This document shows positions 51,479 through 60,588 of a stretch of 64,000 bases of DNA, in pieces (the stretch's first letter is position 1; each line of letters starts with the position of its first letter). The notes beneath the pieces were generated by a model that was not told the DNA's origin, did no database searches, and saw only the letters and a list, made by a program, of their open reading frames with translations. Source of the stretch: Tessaracoccus defluvii (GTDB lineage Bacteria; Actinomycetota; Actinomycetes; Propionibacteriales; Propionibacteriaceae); NCBI RefSeq assembly GCF_014489575.1, contig NZ_CP060789.1:3658001-3722000 (forward strand), written 5' to 3'. The position numbers were made by a program, and so were the translations under genes.

Positions 51479-52098
51479 CCCCCACCACCACACCGGAACC
51501 CTCCCGCCGCGAGCAACTCAAAGCCCGCCAACAGGCCGAGACTCAGCGCGACAAGAGGCGCCGCACCTGGACCCGGATCATCGGCGCACTGGTCACTGTG
51601 ATCGTCGTGGCCGTCGTCGGCTACGGACTGTGGACCGCCATCCCCGAGCAGGGCGACACCCAGCGCCTCGCACCCGACTTCACCCTCACCACCACAGCCG
51701 GCACCTCAGTGACCCTCAGCGACCAGCGCCCCAACCCGGTGCTGATCTACTTCAACGAAGGCGCCGGGTGCGCCTCCTGCACCATGCAGATGGCCGAGAT
51801 CGAGAAGAACCCCGGATTCGCCGAGGCGGGCATCGAGGTGCTGCCCATCGTCATGAACAGCGCCGACCAGATCCTGCCCGACCTGCAGCAGTTCGGCGTC
51901 ACCACCCCCTATCTCCTCGACGACGGGACCGTGTCGAAGGCGTACGACGTCCTCGACAAGGGCATGCACCCCGGGATGCCCGGTCACGGCTTCGTCCTCA
52001 TCGACGGCGACGGCGTCCAACGCTGGAATGGCAACTACCCCTCCATGTGGCTCGACCCGCAAGAACTCCTCAACGAGGTAACCACGCGGCTACGGTGA
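51475..52098 (+). CDS. Membrane-anchored TlpA/peroxiredoxin-like thioredoxin-fold protein
   Basis: A 207-residue protein: basic cytosolic N-terminus (REQLKARQQAETQRDKRRRT), one membrane anchor (~34-52), then an extracytoplasmic thioredoxin-like domain with YFNEGAGCASCTMQMAEIEK (Cys99, Cys102), and a cis-Pro region near GMPGHGFVLIDGDG. It resembles AhpC/TSA-TlpA proteins that keep cysteines of cuproproteins reduced. It overlaps CcdA by four bases (ATGA), so the three thiol genes form one operon: cytosolic thiol carrier, membrane electron shuttle, outer thioredoxin. Confidence 0.85.
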   Translation: MTPTTTPEPSRREQLKARQQAETQRDKRRRTWTRIIGALVTVIVVAVVGYGLWTAIPEQGDTQRLAPDFTLTTTAGTSVTLSDQRPNPVLIYFNEGAGCASCTMQMAEIEKNPGFAEAGIEVLPIVMNSADQILPDLQQFGVTTPYLLDDGTVSKAYDVLDKGMHPGMPGHGFVLIDGDGVQRWNGNYPSMWLDPQELLNEVTTRLR

Positions 52099-52151
52099 AG
52101 TCACTGGATGGGACGTGTCGTTCGGTCCGAGTGCCCCGCGGCGGCTTCAAC

Positions 52152-52652
52152 TCACTGGTACCGCTTGAGGATCTCCTTCATCTGGGCGATCTCCCTCTCC
52201 TGCGCCTCGACGATCTCGCTGCAGAGCTGTTCGATCTCAGGATCGGTGATGGTGGCCTCCTGGCACACCAGGATGGCGCGCGAGTGGTGCGGAATCATGG
52301 AGGTGAGGAATCCCTCGTCACCGACCCCCACCTCGCTGCGGCCCAGGAAGAACGCCGCGAGAAACAGTGCAAGGAATCCGGCGAGCAGGATGATGTTGAG
52401 GGTCTTGTTCTTGAGCATCGACCACATGCCCACCGTCATCAGCACCGCCATCGCGGCCACCATGAGGACGTCCATGTACAGGTTGCTGGGATTGAAGTAG
52501 AAGTGGTCAAGGCTGCGCACCATAGACATGCTGAGCGCCCACATCAGTCCCAGGTTGACCAGGAGAATCGCCCCGAACTTCCAATACATCGCATGCGAGT
52601 GCTTGTCCTTCCCGCTGTCCTCGGTGTGGTGTCGCGTTGCGTCGCTTGTCAT
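52152..52652 (-). CDS. Membrane-bound DUF305 protein
   Basis: A 166-residue protein. A His-rich start (MTSDATRHHTEDSGKDKHSH), three membrane segments (YWKFGAILLVNLGLMWALSM, LYMDVLMVAAMAVLMTVGMW, IILLAGFLALFLAAFFLG) and a C-terminal single DUF305 unit: FLTSMIPHHSRAILVCQEAT and EIVEAQEREIAQMKEILKRY. The MIPHH motif and a following Cys (VCQEA) are candidate copper ligands. It is convergent with the thiol operon. Its role in copper handling is inferred from family and neighbours. Confidence 0.8.
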   Translation of the reverse strand: MTSDATRHHTEDSGKDKHSHAMYWKFGAILLVNLGLMWALSMSMVRSLDHFYFNPSNLYMDVLMVAAMAVLMTVGMWSMLKNKTLNIILLAGFLALFLAAFFLGRSEVGVGDEGFLTSMIPHHSRAILVCQEATITDPEIEQLCSEIVEAQEREIAQMKEILKRYQ

Positions 52653-52726
52653 GGCGGCTCCTTCCCTTCACTTCACCCATACCCACATCCTTGCGATTCA
52701 AACCCGGCCTCGGGCAGAACCGGGTC

Positions 52727-53150
52727 TCAGTGGTGAGAGCTGCGTTCCAGTGCGCTGTGGGAGGGGGTCTCGATCTGGAAGGTGGAGTGCTCGACGCTGA
52801 CGTCGAAGTGCTCGGCGACGCAGGTCTGGAGGTCTCGCAGTTCCTGGGGAGACGTGGCCCTGGGTGAAGCAGGCTTCTTCGACGACGACGTGGGCTGTGA
52901 GGACGGGTAGCCCGGCGGCGATGGTGGAGGCGTGCAGGTCGTGCACGCCGATCACGTGCGGGACCTGGAGGACCGACGCGCGACCCTCCGGCCGCGACGA
53001 CACGAGGCCGCACTCACGCAGACACGCCAGGTGGGCGCTCACGGTCGACTGCGCCAACCCGAGATGGGCTGTCAGATCACGCACCCGATGCTCGCCCAAC
53101 GCCAAGTGTTGCAGGATCGCCAGCCGCGAAGGATCGGACAAGCCGTGGAA
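52727..53150 (-). pseudogene. Chimera: ArsR-type repressor N-terminus joined to CDF exporter C-terminus
   Basis: The 5' part reads HGLSDPSRLAILQHLALGEH and AQSTVSAHLACLRECGLVSS, an ArsR/CmtR winged helix, with an in-frame stop just upstream and no normal start. At ASVL/QVPHVIGVHDLHAS it switches to the cytosolic C-terminal domain of a cation diffusion facilitator. A frame change within CTCCCCAGG then leads to ELRDLQTCVAEHFDVSVEHS, the proper CDF end. An ArsR gene followed by a CDF exporter gene is a common metal cassette, so this looks like a deletion that fused both and removed their middle. Confidence 0.7.
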
Positions 53151-53273
53151 TTAGGCAGCGGCCACCGACAGATCCCCGACTTCAGATACATCCTCGATCG
53201 TCGTTGTTGTCGTTATGTGACGATGCTGACAGGCGAGGATCGTGTCACTTTCGCCCCGCCACCTCGGGATCTT

Positions 53274-53289
53274 CTTGATCTGATCTTGA
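53274..53289. promoter_or_regulatory. Operator-like site 8 between the ArsR-CDF remnant and the amylopullulanase
   Basis: CTTGA (53274) and CTTGA (53285), two perfect half-sites at 11-base spacing (minus-strand TCAAG-N6-TCAAG). It probably served the decayed ArsR/CDF locus and sets the right edge of the copper island. Confidence 0.5.
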
Positions 53290-53417
53290 CCAAGCGTCTG
53301 ACTAGGGTGGAGTTCATCCACAAGGGGAGTTTCACCAGCTCCCAGCCCGTTGCCGTGGGCGGTCCTCTGGCTCTAGACTCGCGCTCGACCCGTGCGTGGT
53401 CGCGCTAGGAGCCCCCG

Positions 53418-56400
53418 ATGTCGAATTCCCAGCCCCGTCGTCCGCTGGCGGCCCGCGTGCTCTCCGTGGTGGTCAGCCTCGCCCTCGCGCTCGGCGGTGC
53501 CGTGGCGCTGGCGTCCGCGGGCGCGACGCCGGCCGCAGCGGCCACCGAGTCGGTCACCCTGGTGGGCTCCCTGCAGACCGAGCTGGGCTGCGAGTCGGCC
53601 TGGGACCAGGCGTGCTCCGCGACCCACCTCGCGGACGCCGACGGCGACGGCGTGTGGTCGGGCGACTTCACGGTGCCCGCCGGCGACTGGGAGTTCAAGG
53701 TCGCCATCAACGATGGCTGGACGGAGTCCTACGGCGACGACGGTGAGAACTACCCCCTGCGCCTCGCCGCCCCGACGACGCTGACGTTCCTCTTCGACGA
53801 CGAGACCAAGAAGATCTCCCTGGCCGCGCCCGACCTGCCCGGCGACTACGACGCCACCACGGACGCCGACCTCGTCGCCGCGCCGGTGCGCGAGCTGGGC
53901 GAGGGCGAGAGCTTCTACTTCGTGCTGACCGACCGCTTCGACAACGGCGACGACTCCAACGACACCGGCGGCCTCACGGGCGACCGGATGGTGACGGGCT
54001 TCGACCCCACCGACAAGGGCTTCTACCACGGTGGCGACATCGCCGGCCTCGCGCGGCAGCTCGACTACATCGAGGGCCTGGGCACCACCGCCATCTGGCT
54101 GACCCCGTCGTTCAAGAACAACCCGGTGCAGGGCACCGGCGCGGACGCGTCCGCCGGCTACCACGGCTACTGGGTGACCGACTTCACCCAGATCGACCCG
54201 CACCTGGGCACGAACGCCGAGCTGAAGGACCTCATCGCCGCCGCGCACGACCGCGGCATCAAGGTCTACTTCGACATCATCGCCAACCACACCGCCGACC
54301 TGATCGACTACGCCGAGAAGGAGTACACGTACATCGACACGGCGACCAGCCCGTACAAGGACGTGGAAGGCAACATCGTCAACGTCTCCGAGCTGGCCGG
54401 GCAGGCCGACTTCCCCGACTTCCACCCCGACACCAGCTCGTTCCCGCGCACGCCCGTCCGCAGCGCCGAGAACACGGTGATGGTGCCCGAGGTGCTGAAC
54501 GACGTGACCCTCTACCACAACCGCGGGGATTCAACCTGGAGCGGCGAATCGGTCACGTTCGGCGACTTCGTGGGCCTGGACGACCTGATGACCGAGGATC
54601 CGGTCGTCGTCGACACGATGATCGAGATCTACAAGACCTGGGTCGACCTGGGCATCGACGGCTACCGCATCGACACCGCCAAGCACGTCAACTTCGAGTT
54701 CTGGCAGGAGTTCACCACCGCGGTGAACGCGCACGCGGTGGCCGCCGCGAACCCGGACTTCTTCATGTTCGGCGAGGTCTACGACGCCGACGCGCGCCTG
54801 CTGTCGCCCTACGTCCGCGACACCGAAATGACCAGCGTCCTCGACTTCGCCTTCCAGTCCTCGGCGCTCACCTATGCCAAGGGCCTGCGCGCGGACGGGC
54901 TCACCAAGCTCTTCGCGGCCGACGACTACTACACGACCGACCACTCGTCGGCGTCCGCTCTGCCGACGTTCCTCGGCAACCACGACATGGGCCGCGTCGG
55001 CCGCCTGCTCCAGGGAGCGGGCTCCGAGTTGGAGCGCTCCGAGATCGCGCACTCCCTCATGTACCTCACCCGCGGCCAGCCGGTCGTCTACTACGGCGAC
55101 GAGCAGGGCTTCGTGGGTGACGGCAATGACAAGGACGCCCGCGAGGACATGATGGCCTCGCAGACCGAGTCCTACCTCGACAACGTCCTCCTCGACGGTT
55201 CCGCCTACGGCGCCGGGTCGCACTTCGACACCGACGCCCCGCTGTACCGGCACATCGCCGCCCTGGCCGCCCTGCGTGACGGCAACAAGGCGCTCGACAC
55301 CGGCGCCCAGGTCGAGCTGTACGCGGCCGACGGCCCGGGCGTCTATGCCTTCGCGCGCGTCGACCGCACCGAGAAGGTCGAGTACGTGGTGGCGATCAAC
55401 AACACCGACGCGGCGGCCGAGGCGTCCTTCGCGACCCTCACCCCGGGGGCCACCTACGCGCCCGTGTTCGGCGGCGCGGCCTCGACCACGGCGGCCGCCG
55501 ACGGCACCGTGTCCCTCACCGTGCCCGCGCTGTCCGCGGTCGTCCTGAAGGCCGACCGTCCGGTCGCGGACGCCGCCGACGCCCAGGCGATCGCGCTGGC
55601 GGCCGGCGCCATGGACGACAAGGGCCTGGTCCCGGTCACCGCCGACATCGCTGACGACCGCTGGGCCGAGACGTCCTTCGCCCACCGCGCCGTCGGCGCG
55701 GCCGACTACGTCGCGCTCGGCACCGCCGAGGACGACACCCCGCGCGTGTTCGCCGACTTCGGCGACCTCCATCGCGGCACCGCCGTCGAGTTGCGCGCGG
55801 TCTCCGTGGACGCGGACGGCTCAGCGGTCGCCACCTCCACCCTGTACGTGGTCGGCACCGATCTCGCCGGCGTCGCGCCCGAGCCGGAGCCCGAGCCGGC
55901 CCCCACCTCCGGCCGCACCGACCTGATGGTCACCATCCCCGGCGACCTCAACAGCGAGCTGGGTTGCCCCAATGACTGGCAGCCCGACTGCACGGCCATC
56001 CAGTTGGTCCACCGCGGCAACGGCGTGTACTCGAACACCTTCACCGTCCCGGCCGGCACCTGGCAGTACAAGATCGCCATCGGCGGCAGTTGGGACGAGA
56101 ACTACGGCGCGGGCGGCGTCCCCGGTGGTGACAACGCCACGTTCACCCTCGAGCAGGACCAGGCGGTGACGTTCGTCTACGACGACGCCACCAAGTGGTT
56201 CACCTCCAGCGCCCAGGGCCCGCTGGTCACCCTGCCCGGCTCGTTCCAGGACGAGGTCGGCTGCCCGGGTGACTGGCAGCCCGACTGCGTGGTCACCTTC
56301 CTGCAGGACCCCGACGCGGACGGCACCTACACCTGGACGACGTCGGCGATCCCGGCCGGCTCCTACGAGGTCAAGGTCGCGCACAACCTGGGCTGGGACG

Positions 56401-59400
56401 AGAACTACGGCGTGGGGGGCGCGGCCGGCGGCGCGAACTACGCGTTCTCCTCGCCGGGCGGCAAGCCGATCACCTTCACCTATGACATCGCGACGCACAT
56501 CCTGACCGTCGAGGTCACCGACCCGGCGTTGCCGGGCGCCGGCCAGTTCCTCGGGCACTGGATCGACGCGAACACCGTGGCGTGGCCGGCCAACCTCGCG
56601 CCCGACCCGGCCGACACCATGTGGCAGCTCTGGGGCGACGCGGACGGCGGCCTCGTCCTGGCCGACGGCAAGGTGACGGGCGGGACCGGCGAGCCGGCAA
56701 CCCTGCTCGGCACCCTGGCCTACGATCCGACGGGCCTCACGGCGGCCCAGCTGGAGAATCGCAAGCACCTGTCCGGCTTCCTCGCGCTGAGGCTGAGCCT
56801 CGCCGACGGCGTGACGATCGGGGACGTGCTCACCGGCCAGGTGATGGTTCTGCAGGCCGCCAAGGCCGGAACGCCGCAGGTGTTCACCGGGCTGCAGATC
56901 CCGGGCGTCCTCGACGACCTCTACGCCGAGTCGGCCCGGCAGGCCGACCTTGGGGTGACGTTCGACGGTGACGTCCCGACCCTGCGCGTGTGGGCCCCGA
57001 CGGCCCGCACCGTGGCGCTCGAGCTGTTCGACGGCCTCGACGCCTCGACCACCCCCACCACCGTCCCGATGACGCGCGCCGCCGATGGCACCTGGAGCGT
57101 AACCGGCACGGCCGGGTGGGAGAACCGCGCCTACCGCTACGCCGTCGAGGTCTACGCACCATCCACCGGGGAGGTGGTGACGAACAGCGTCACCGATCCC
57201 TACTCGGTCGGCCTGACCCTGAATTCCACGGCGTCCGTCGTGCTCGACCTGAGCGACCCGGCCTGGGCGCCGGCCCTCTGGAAGGACACCGAGTCCCCGC
57301 AGATCGACCAGTTCGTCGACCGGACGATCTACGAGATGCACATCCGCGACTTCTCCGTTTCGGACGAGACCGTCCCGGAGAACCTGCGCGGCACGTACGC
57401 CGCCTTCGCCCTCGAGGGTACGGACGGCATCACCCGGCTGGGTGAGCTCGCCGACGCCGGCATGAACACGATCCACCTGCTGCCGAGCTTCGACATCGCC
57501 ACGATCGAGGAGAACCGGGCCGCCCAGGCGGTGCCGGCCATCCCGACCGATGCGGCGCCGGACTCCGAGGCGCAGCAGGCGGCCGTGACCGCCGTGGCGG
57601 ACGCCGACGGCTTCAACTGGGGCTACGACCCGTTCCACTTCAACGCGCCGGAGGGCTCCTACGCCTCGGCCGGCAACCAGGACGGCGGGGCCCGCACGGC
57701 CGAGTTCCGTTCCATGGTGGGCGGACTGCACCGGACCGGTTACCAGGTGGTGCTGGACGAGGTCTTCAACCACACCGCCCAGTCCGGGCAGGGTGACAAG
57801 TCGGTGCTCGACCAGGTCGTGCCCGGCTACTACCACCGCCTGTCGCTGGCCGGCTCGGTCGAGACCTCGACGTGCTGCCAGAACGTGGCCACCGAGCACG
57901 AGATGGCCGAGCAGCTCATGGTCGACTCCGTCGTGACGTGGGCCCGGGACTACCGCGTCGACGGCTTCCGGTTCGACCTGATGGGCCACCACTCGTTCGA
58001 CAACATGGTGACCGTGCGCGCCGCCCTCGACGAGCTCACGCTGGCCGACGACGGGGTGGACGGCAAGGCCATCTACCTCTACGGCGAGGGGTGGAACTTC
58101 GGCGAGGTGGCCAACAACGCCCGGTTCACCCAGGCGACGCAGGGCCAGCTGGACGGCACCCACATCGGCGCCTTCAACGACCGGCTCCGGGACGCCGTCC
58201 ATGGCGGCGGCCCCTTCGACGAGAACAAGGCGGAGCTCCAGGGCTTCGGCACCGGTCTCTACACCGACCCGAACGGCGTGACCGTCGAGACGCCCGAGCA
58301 ACAGCTGGCCAACCTCCGGCACGACCAGGACCTGATCCGGCTCGGGATGGCCGGCAACCTCGAGGACTACGCCTTCGAGACGTCCGCGGGCGAGCTCCAG
58401 ACGGGCGCGCAGCTCGACTACAACGGGTCCCCGGCCGGTTACGCCACCGAGCCCGACGAGTCGGTCAACTACGTGGACGCCCACGACAACGAGACGCTGT
58501 ACGACCTGGGCGTGTGGAAGCTGCCGGTGGACACGCCGATGGCCGACCGCGTCCGGATGAACACCGTCTCGCTCGGCACCGTCGCGCTGGGCCAGTCGCC
58601 GGCGTTCTGGCACGCGGGCACCGACCTGCTGCGCAGCAAGTCGCTGGACCGCAACTCCTACAATTCCGGCGACTGGTTCAACCAGCTCGACTGGTCGATG
58701 CAGACGAACAACTTCGGCGTAGGTCTTCCCCCCGAGCCGGACAACGGCGCGAAGTGGGAGGCGATGCGTCCGCTGCTGGCGGATCCGGCGCTCAAGCCCG
58801 CTCCGTCCGACATCGCGATGTCGCGCGACGCGGCGCTCGAGCTGCTGCAGCTGCGGTCCACGAACCCGCTGCTGACGCTTGGTTCCGCGGAGCTGATCAA
58901 GGAGCGGGTGACGTTCCCGAACGCGGGCGCCGACCAGACCGCAGGGCTGATCGTCATGCACGTCGCCGACCCTGCCGGAGCGGCCGACGTCGACCCGGCG
59001 AAGGACGGGCTGCTGGTGGCGATCAACGCGTCGCCGGAGGCGATCACGGAGGCGATCGACGGCCAGGCCGGCATCGAGTACGTCCTCGATCCGGTGCTCA
59101 CCGACGGCGTCCGGGACGACCCGGTGGTGGCCACCACCACGTGGGAGACCTCCTCCGGTACGCTCACGATCCCGGCGCGCTCGGTCGTCGTGCTCAACGA
59201 CACCGCCGAGCCGATGGTGGAGTACGTGACCCCCGTGGCCCCGACGTTCCACGACGTCAACGGCTGGAAGCACGACCGGGTGATCATCCCGACCACCCCG
59301 GGCGTCGAGTACCTGCTCAACGGACGCGTCGTGAGCGCGGGCACGTACCCGGTCACGAAGGCCCAGGCCGTCGTCGTCACGGCGCGCCCGCTCGAGGGGT

Positions 59401-59489
59401 ACGAGTTCACCGACGGAGCCGCGTCGCGGTGGGCCTACCAGTTCAACAACACCGCAGCCAAGAAGAACGGCCTGGTGTACCCCCGTTGA
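53418..59489 (+). CDS. Secreted two-headed amylopullulanase (alpha-amylase plus pullulanase)
   Basis: A 2023-residue exported protein. A signal peptide (to about the ATPAAAA cleavage site, ~42) is followed by an X25-like starch-binding/insert domain (~43-135), then a GH13 alpha-amylase with GYRIDTAKH (nucleophile Asp, ~414), FGEVYD (acid/base Glu, ~451) and FLGNHDMG (~520). Two more X25-like domains follow (~834-935 and ~935-1035). The second catalytic unit is a GH13_14 pullulanase with CBM48-like N-terminal part: [42 protein letters not shown] and [11 protein letters not shown] (~1297-1720). It cleaves both alpha-1,4 and alpha-1,6 links of starch/glycogen outside the cell. No LPxTG anchor is seen. 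ATG 53418 follows AGGAGCCCCCG. Confidence 0.9.
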   Translation: MSNSQPRRPLAARVLSVVVSLALALGGAVALASAGATPAAAATESVTLVGSLQTELGCESAWDQACSATHLADADGDGVWSGDFTVPAGDWEFKVAINDGWTESYGDDGENYPLRLAAPTTLTFLFDDETKKISLAAPDLPGDYDATTDADLVAAPVRELGEGESFYFVLTDRFDNGDDSNDTGGLTGDRMVTGFDPTDKGFYHGGDIAGLARQLDYIEGLGTTAIWLTPSFKNNPVQGTGADASAGYHGYWVTDFTQIDPHLGTNAELKDLIAAAHDRGIKVYFDIIANHTADLIDYAEKEYTYIDTATSPYKDVEGNIVNVSELAGQADFPDFHPDTSSFPRTPVRSAENTVMVPEVLNDVTLYHNRGDSTWSGESVTFGDFVGLDDLMTEDPVVVDTMIEIYKTWVDLGIDGYRIDTAKHVNFEFWQEFTTAVNAHAVAAANPDFFMFGEVYDADARLLSPYVRDTEMTSVLDFAFQSSALTYAKGLRADGLTKLFAADDYYTTDHSSASALPTFLGNHDMGRVGRLLQGAGSELERSEIAHSLMYLTRGQPVVYYGDEQGFVGDGNDKDAREDMMASQTESYLDNVLLDGSAYGAGSHFDTDAPLYRHIAALAALRDGNKALDTGAQVELYAADGPGVYAFARVDRTEKVEYVVAINNTDAAAEASFATLTPGATYAPVFGGAASTTAAADGTVSLTVPALSAVVLKADRPVADAADAQAIALAAGAMDDKGLVPVTADIADDRWAETSFAHRAVGAADYVALGTAEDDTPRVFADFGDLHRGTAVELRAVSVDADGSAVATSTLYVVGTDLAGVAPEPEPEPAPTSGRTDLMVTIPGDLNSELGCPNDWQPDCTAIQLVHRGNGVYSNTFTVPAGTWQYKIAIGGSWDENYGAGGVPGGDNATFTLEQDQAVTFVYDDATKWFTSSAQGPLVTLPGSFQDEVGCPGDWQPDCVVTFLQDPDADGTYTWTTSAIPAGSYEVKVAHNLGWDENYGVGGAAGGANYAFSSPGGKPITFTYDIATHILTVEVTDPALPGAGQFLGHWIDANTVAWPANLAPDPADTMWQLWGDADGGLVLADGKVTGGTGEPATLLGTLAYDPTGLTAAQLENRKHLSGFLALRLSLADGVTIGDVLTGQVMVLQAAKAGTPQVFTGLQIPGVLDDLYAESARQADLGVTFDGDVPTLRVWAPTARTVALELFDGLDASTTPTTVPMTRAADGTWSVTGTAGWENRAYRYAVEVYAPSTGEVVTNSVTDPYSVGLTLNSTASVVLDLSDPAWAPALWKDTESPQIDQFVDRTIYEMHIRDFSVSDETVPENLRGTYAAFALEGTDGITRLGELADAGMNTIHLLPSFDIATIEENRAAQAVPAIPTDAAPDSEAQQAAVTAVADADGFNWGYDPFHFNAPEGSYASAGNQDGGARTAEFRSMVGGLHRTGYQVVLDEVFNHTAQSGQGDKSVLDQVVPGYYHRLSLAGSVETSTCCQNVATEHEMAEQLMVDSVVTWARDYRVDGFRFDLMGHHSFDNMVTVRAALDELTLADDGVDGKAIYLYGEGWNFGEVANNARFTQATQGQLDGTHIGAFNDRLRDAVHGGGPFDENKAELQGFGTGLYTDPNGVTVETPEQQLANLRHDQDLIRLGMAGNLEDYAFETSAGELQTGAQLDYNGSPAGYATEPDESVNYVDAHDNETLYDLGVWKLPVDTPMADRVRMNTVSLGTVALGQSPAFWHAGTDLLRSKSLDRNSYNSGDWFNQLDWSMQTNNFGVGLPPEPDNGAKWEAMRPLLADPALKPAPSDIAMSRDAALELLQLRSTNPLLTLGSAELIKERVTFPNAGADQTAGLIVMHVADPAGAADVDPAKDGLLVAINASPEAITEAIDGQAGIEYVLDPVLTDGVRDDPVVATTTWETSSGTLTIPARSVVVLNDTAEPMVEYVTPVAPTFHDVNGWKHDRVIIPTTPGVEYLLNGRVVSAGTYPVTKAQAVVVTARPLEGYEFTDGAASRWAYQFNNTAAKKNGLVYPR

Positions 59490-59494
59490 CCCTG

Positions 59495-59546
59495 ACCCTG
59501 TCGAAGCCCCCGCGCCCTGAGCGTGTCCAAGGGGCTTGGACAGGGT
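59495..59546. terminator. Terminator hairpin after the amylopullulanase
   Basis: ACCCTGTCGAAGCCCC (59495-59510) pairs with GGGGCTTGGACAGGGT (59531-59546), a 16-bp stem with one mismatch, six bases after the stop. Confidence 0.7.
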
Positions 59547-59631
59547 CGGCCAGCGTTGTCTGTCCGTGAAGGACCCGTCTGCAGAAGAGGAAGAACCCGG
59601 TTGCGCACGTCGTGGGTGTCGGCCGCGATGC

Positions 59632-60423
59632 TCAGGACCTGGGACAGGTGTCCAGCCGCAGGGTCGCCCTCACGAGGGCGTGGTCGCTTCCGGCGCTGCG
59701 TGCCTTATCCCACTGATGCTCCACGTCCTCGACGCCGAACTCGGGCGAGGCGTAGATCACGTCGTAGCGGCAGACCGTGCCCCCTCGGATGTGCGTGAAG
59801 GCGAGGGGCCCCTCGGGGAACTGCTGACGCACCTCAGCGGCCAGCCCCGGGTTCGCGTCGAGGTGGTCGCGATAGGTGTCCCTCAAATCGTGCACCCGGT
59901 CGGGCCCGTACAGAAGTGGCTCGCTCCCGTTCCACCACTCGTCCGCCGACAGGTCGTGGCGCTCCCACTTGGGAGCGTTGCGGTCGATGCCGATCACGAC
60001 TGGACCCGGTCGATCCCGCAGCCAGGCAGCGAACCGCTGTACCTGCCGCTCCTTGGCACCCTTGCCCCAACTCACGCCCGGCGGTGCAGCCCAACTGCCG
60101 ATCCAGATGCGATGTCCATCAACGCTCACCTCGGCGACTGCGGCGCGTTCGGGTGAGGGCATGTCGCGCAGAAGGCCGAACGATTCCAGCCGCACAGCGC
60201 CTCGCGTCACGATCGCGCACGCGTACCGTGGTCCGTCGCCAGCCAGTGGCGCGAGGTGCTCGAACGCTACGTCGCCGTCCGCGCCGAGCGACCGGAAGGC
60301 GTCCCAGGTCTGGCGGGTCACCTCCTGGAGGCAGGCGACATCCCACTCCAGTTCCGCCAGCAGGTTCGGCTGTGAGCGCCGGACGAAGCCGTTGACGTTC
60401 CAGTCCACCACCGAGATCAGCAC
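59632..60423 (-). CDS. Endonuclease/exonuclease/phosphatase-family protein
   Basis: A 263-residue cytosolic protein of the EEP fold (DNase I/ExoIII-like Mg2+ hydrolases). The canonical blocks are VVDWNVNGFVRR (Asn), CLQEVTR (metal-binding Glu), GIDRNAPKWERHD (the GDxN motif, here with IDRN) and AGSDHALVRATLR (catalytic Asp-His). It may cleave nucleic acids, nucleotides or inositol phosphates; the specificity cannot be read. It is divergent from the LysM-BTAD gene, sharing a 165-base intergenic space with the tandem repeat at 60435. Confidence 0.85.
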   Translation of the reverse strand: MLISVVDWNVNGFVRRSQPNLLAELEWDVACLQEVTRQTWDAFRSLGADGDVAFEHLAPLAGDGPRYACAIVTRGAVRLESFGLLRDMPSPERAAVAEVSVDGHRIWIGSWAAPPGVSWGKGAKERQVQRFAAWLRDRPGPVVIGIDRNAPKWERHDLSADEWWNGSEPLLYGPDRVHDLRDTYRDHLDANPGLAAEVRQQFPEGPLAFTHIRGGTVCRYDVIYASPEFGVEDVEHQWDKARSAGSDHALVRATLRLDTCPRS

Positions 60424-60434
60424 GCGACGACCCT

Positions 60435-60476
60435 AACGAAACGGTCTTCGAATTCCCCAACGAAACGGTCTTCGAA
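60435..60476. repeat. Tandem 24-base-period repeat in divergent promoter
   Basis: AACGAAACGGTCTTCGAA occurs at 60435-60452 and 60459-60476. Each copy has a weak dyad (CGAAnnGnnTTCG). It sits next to the start of the EEP-family gene and upstream of the LysM-BTAD gene, so it may be a two-site operator. Confidence 0.5.
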
Positions 60477-60576
60477 GTCGCGGCATCCGGACGCGGTCAG
60501 CCGTCCGCTGCGCCGCCACCGCCACGTCCTGGGGGCCGCGGAGCCGGGGCGCGGCGTCCGGTATCGACAGGCGTCC

Positions 60577-60582
60577 TACGAT
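60577..60582 (+). promoter_or_regulatory. -10 element, leaderless promoter of the HhH/LysM-BTAD gene
   Basis: TACGAT lies six bases before ATG 60589, and no ribosome-binding site is present, as expected for a leaderless transcript. The promoter would be that of the original HhH-GPD gene. Confidence 0.5.
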
Positions 60583-60588
60583 CGGGAC

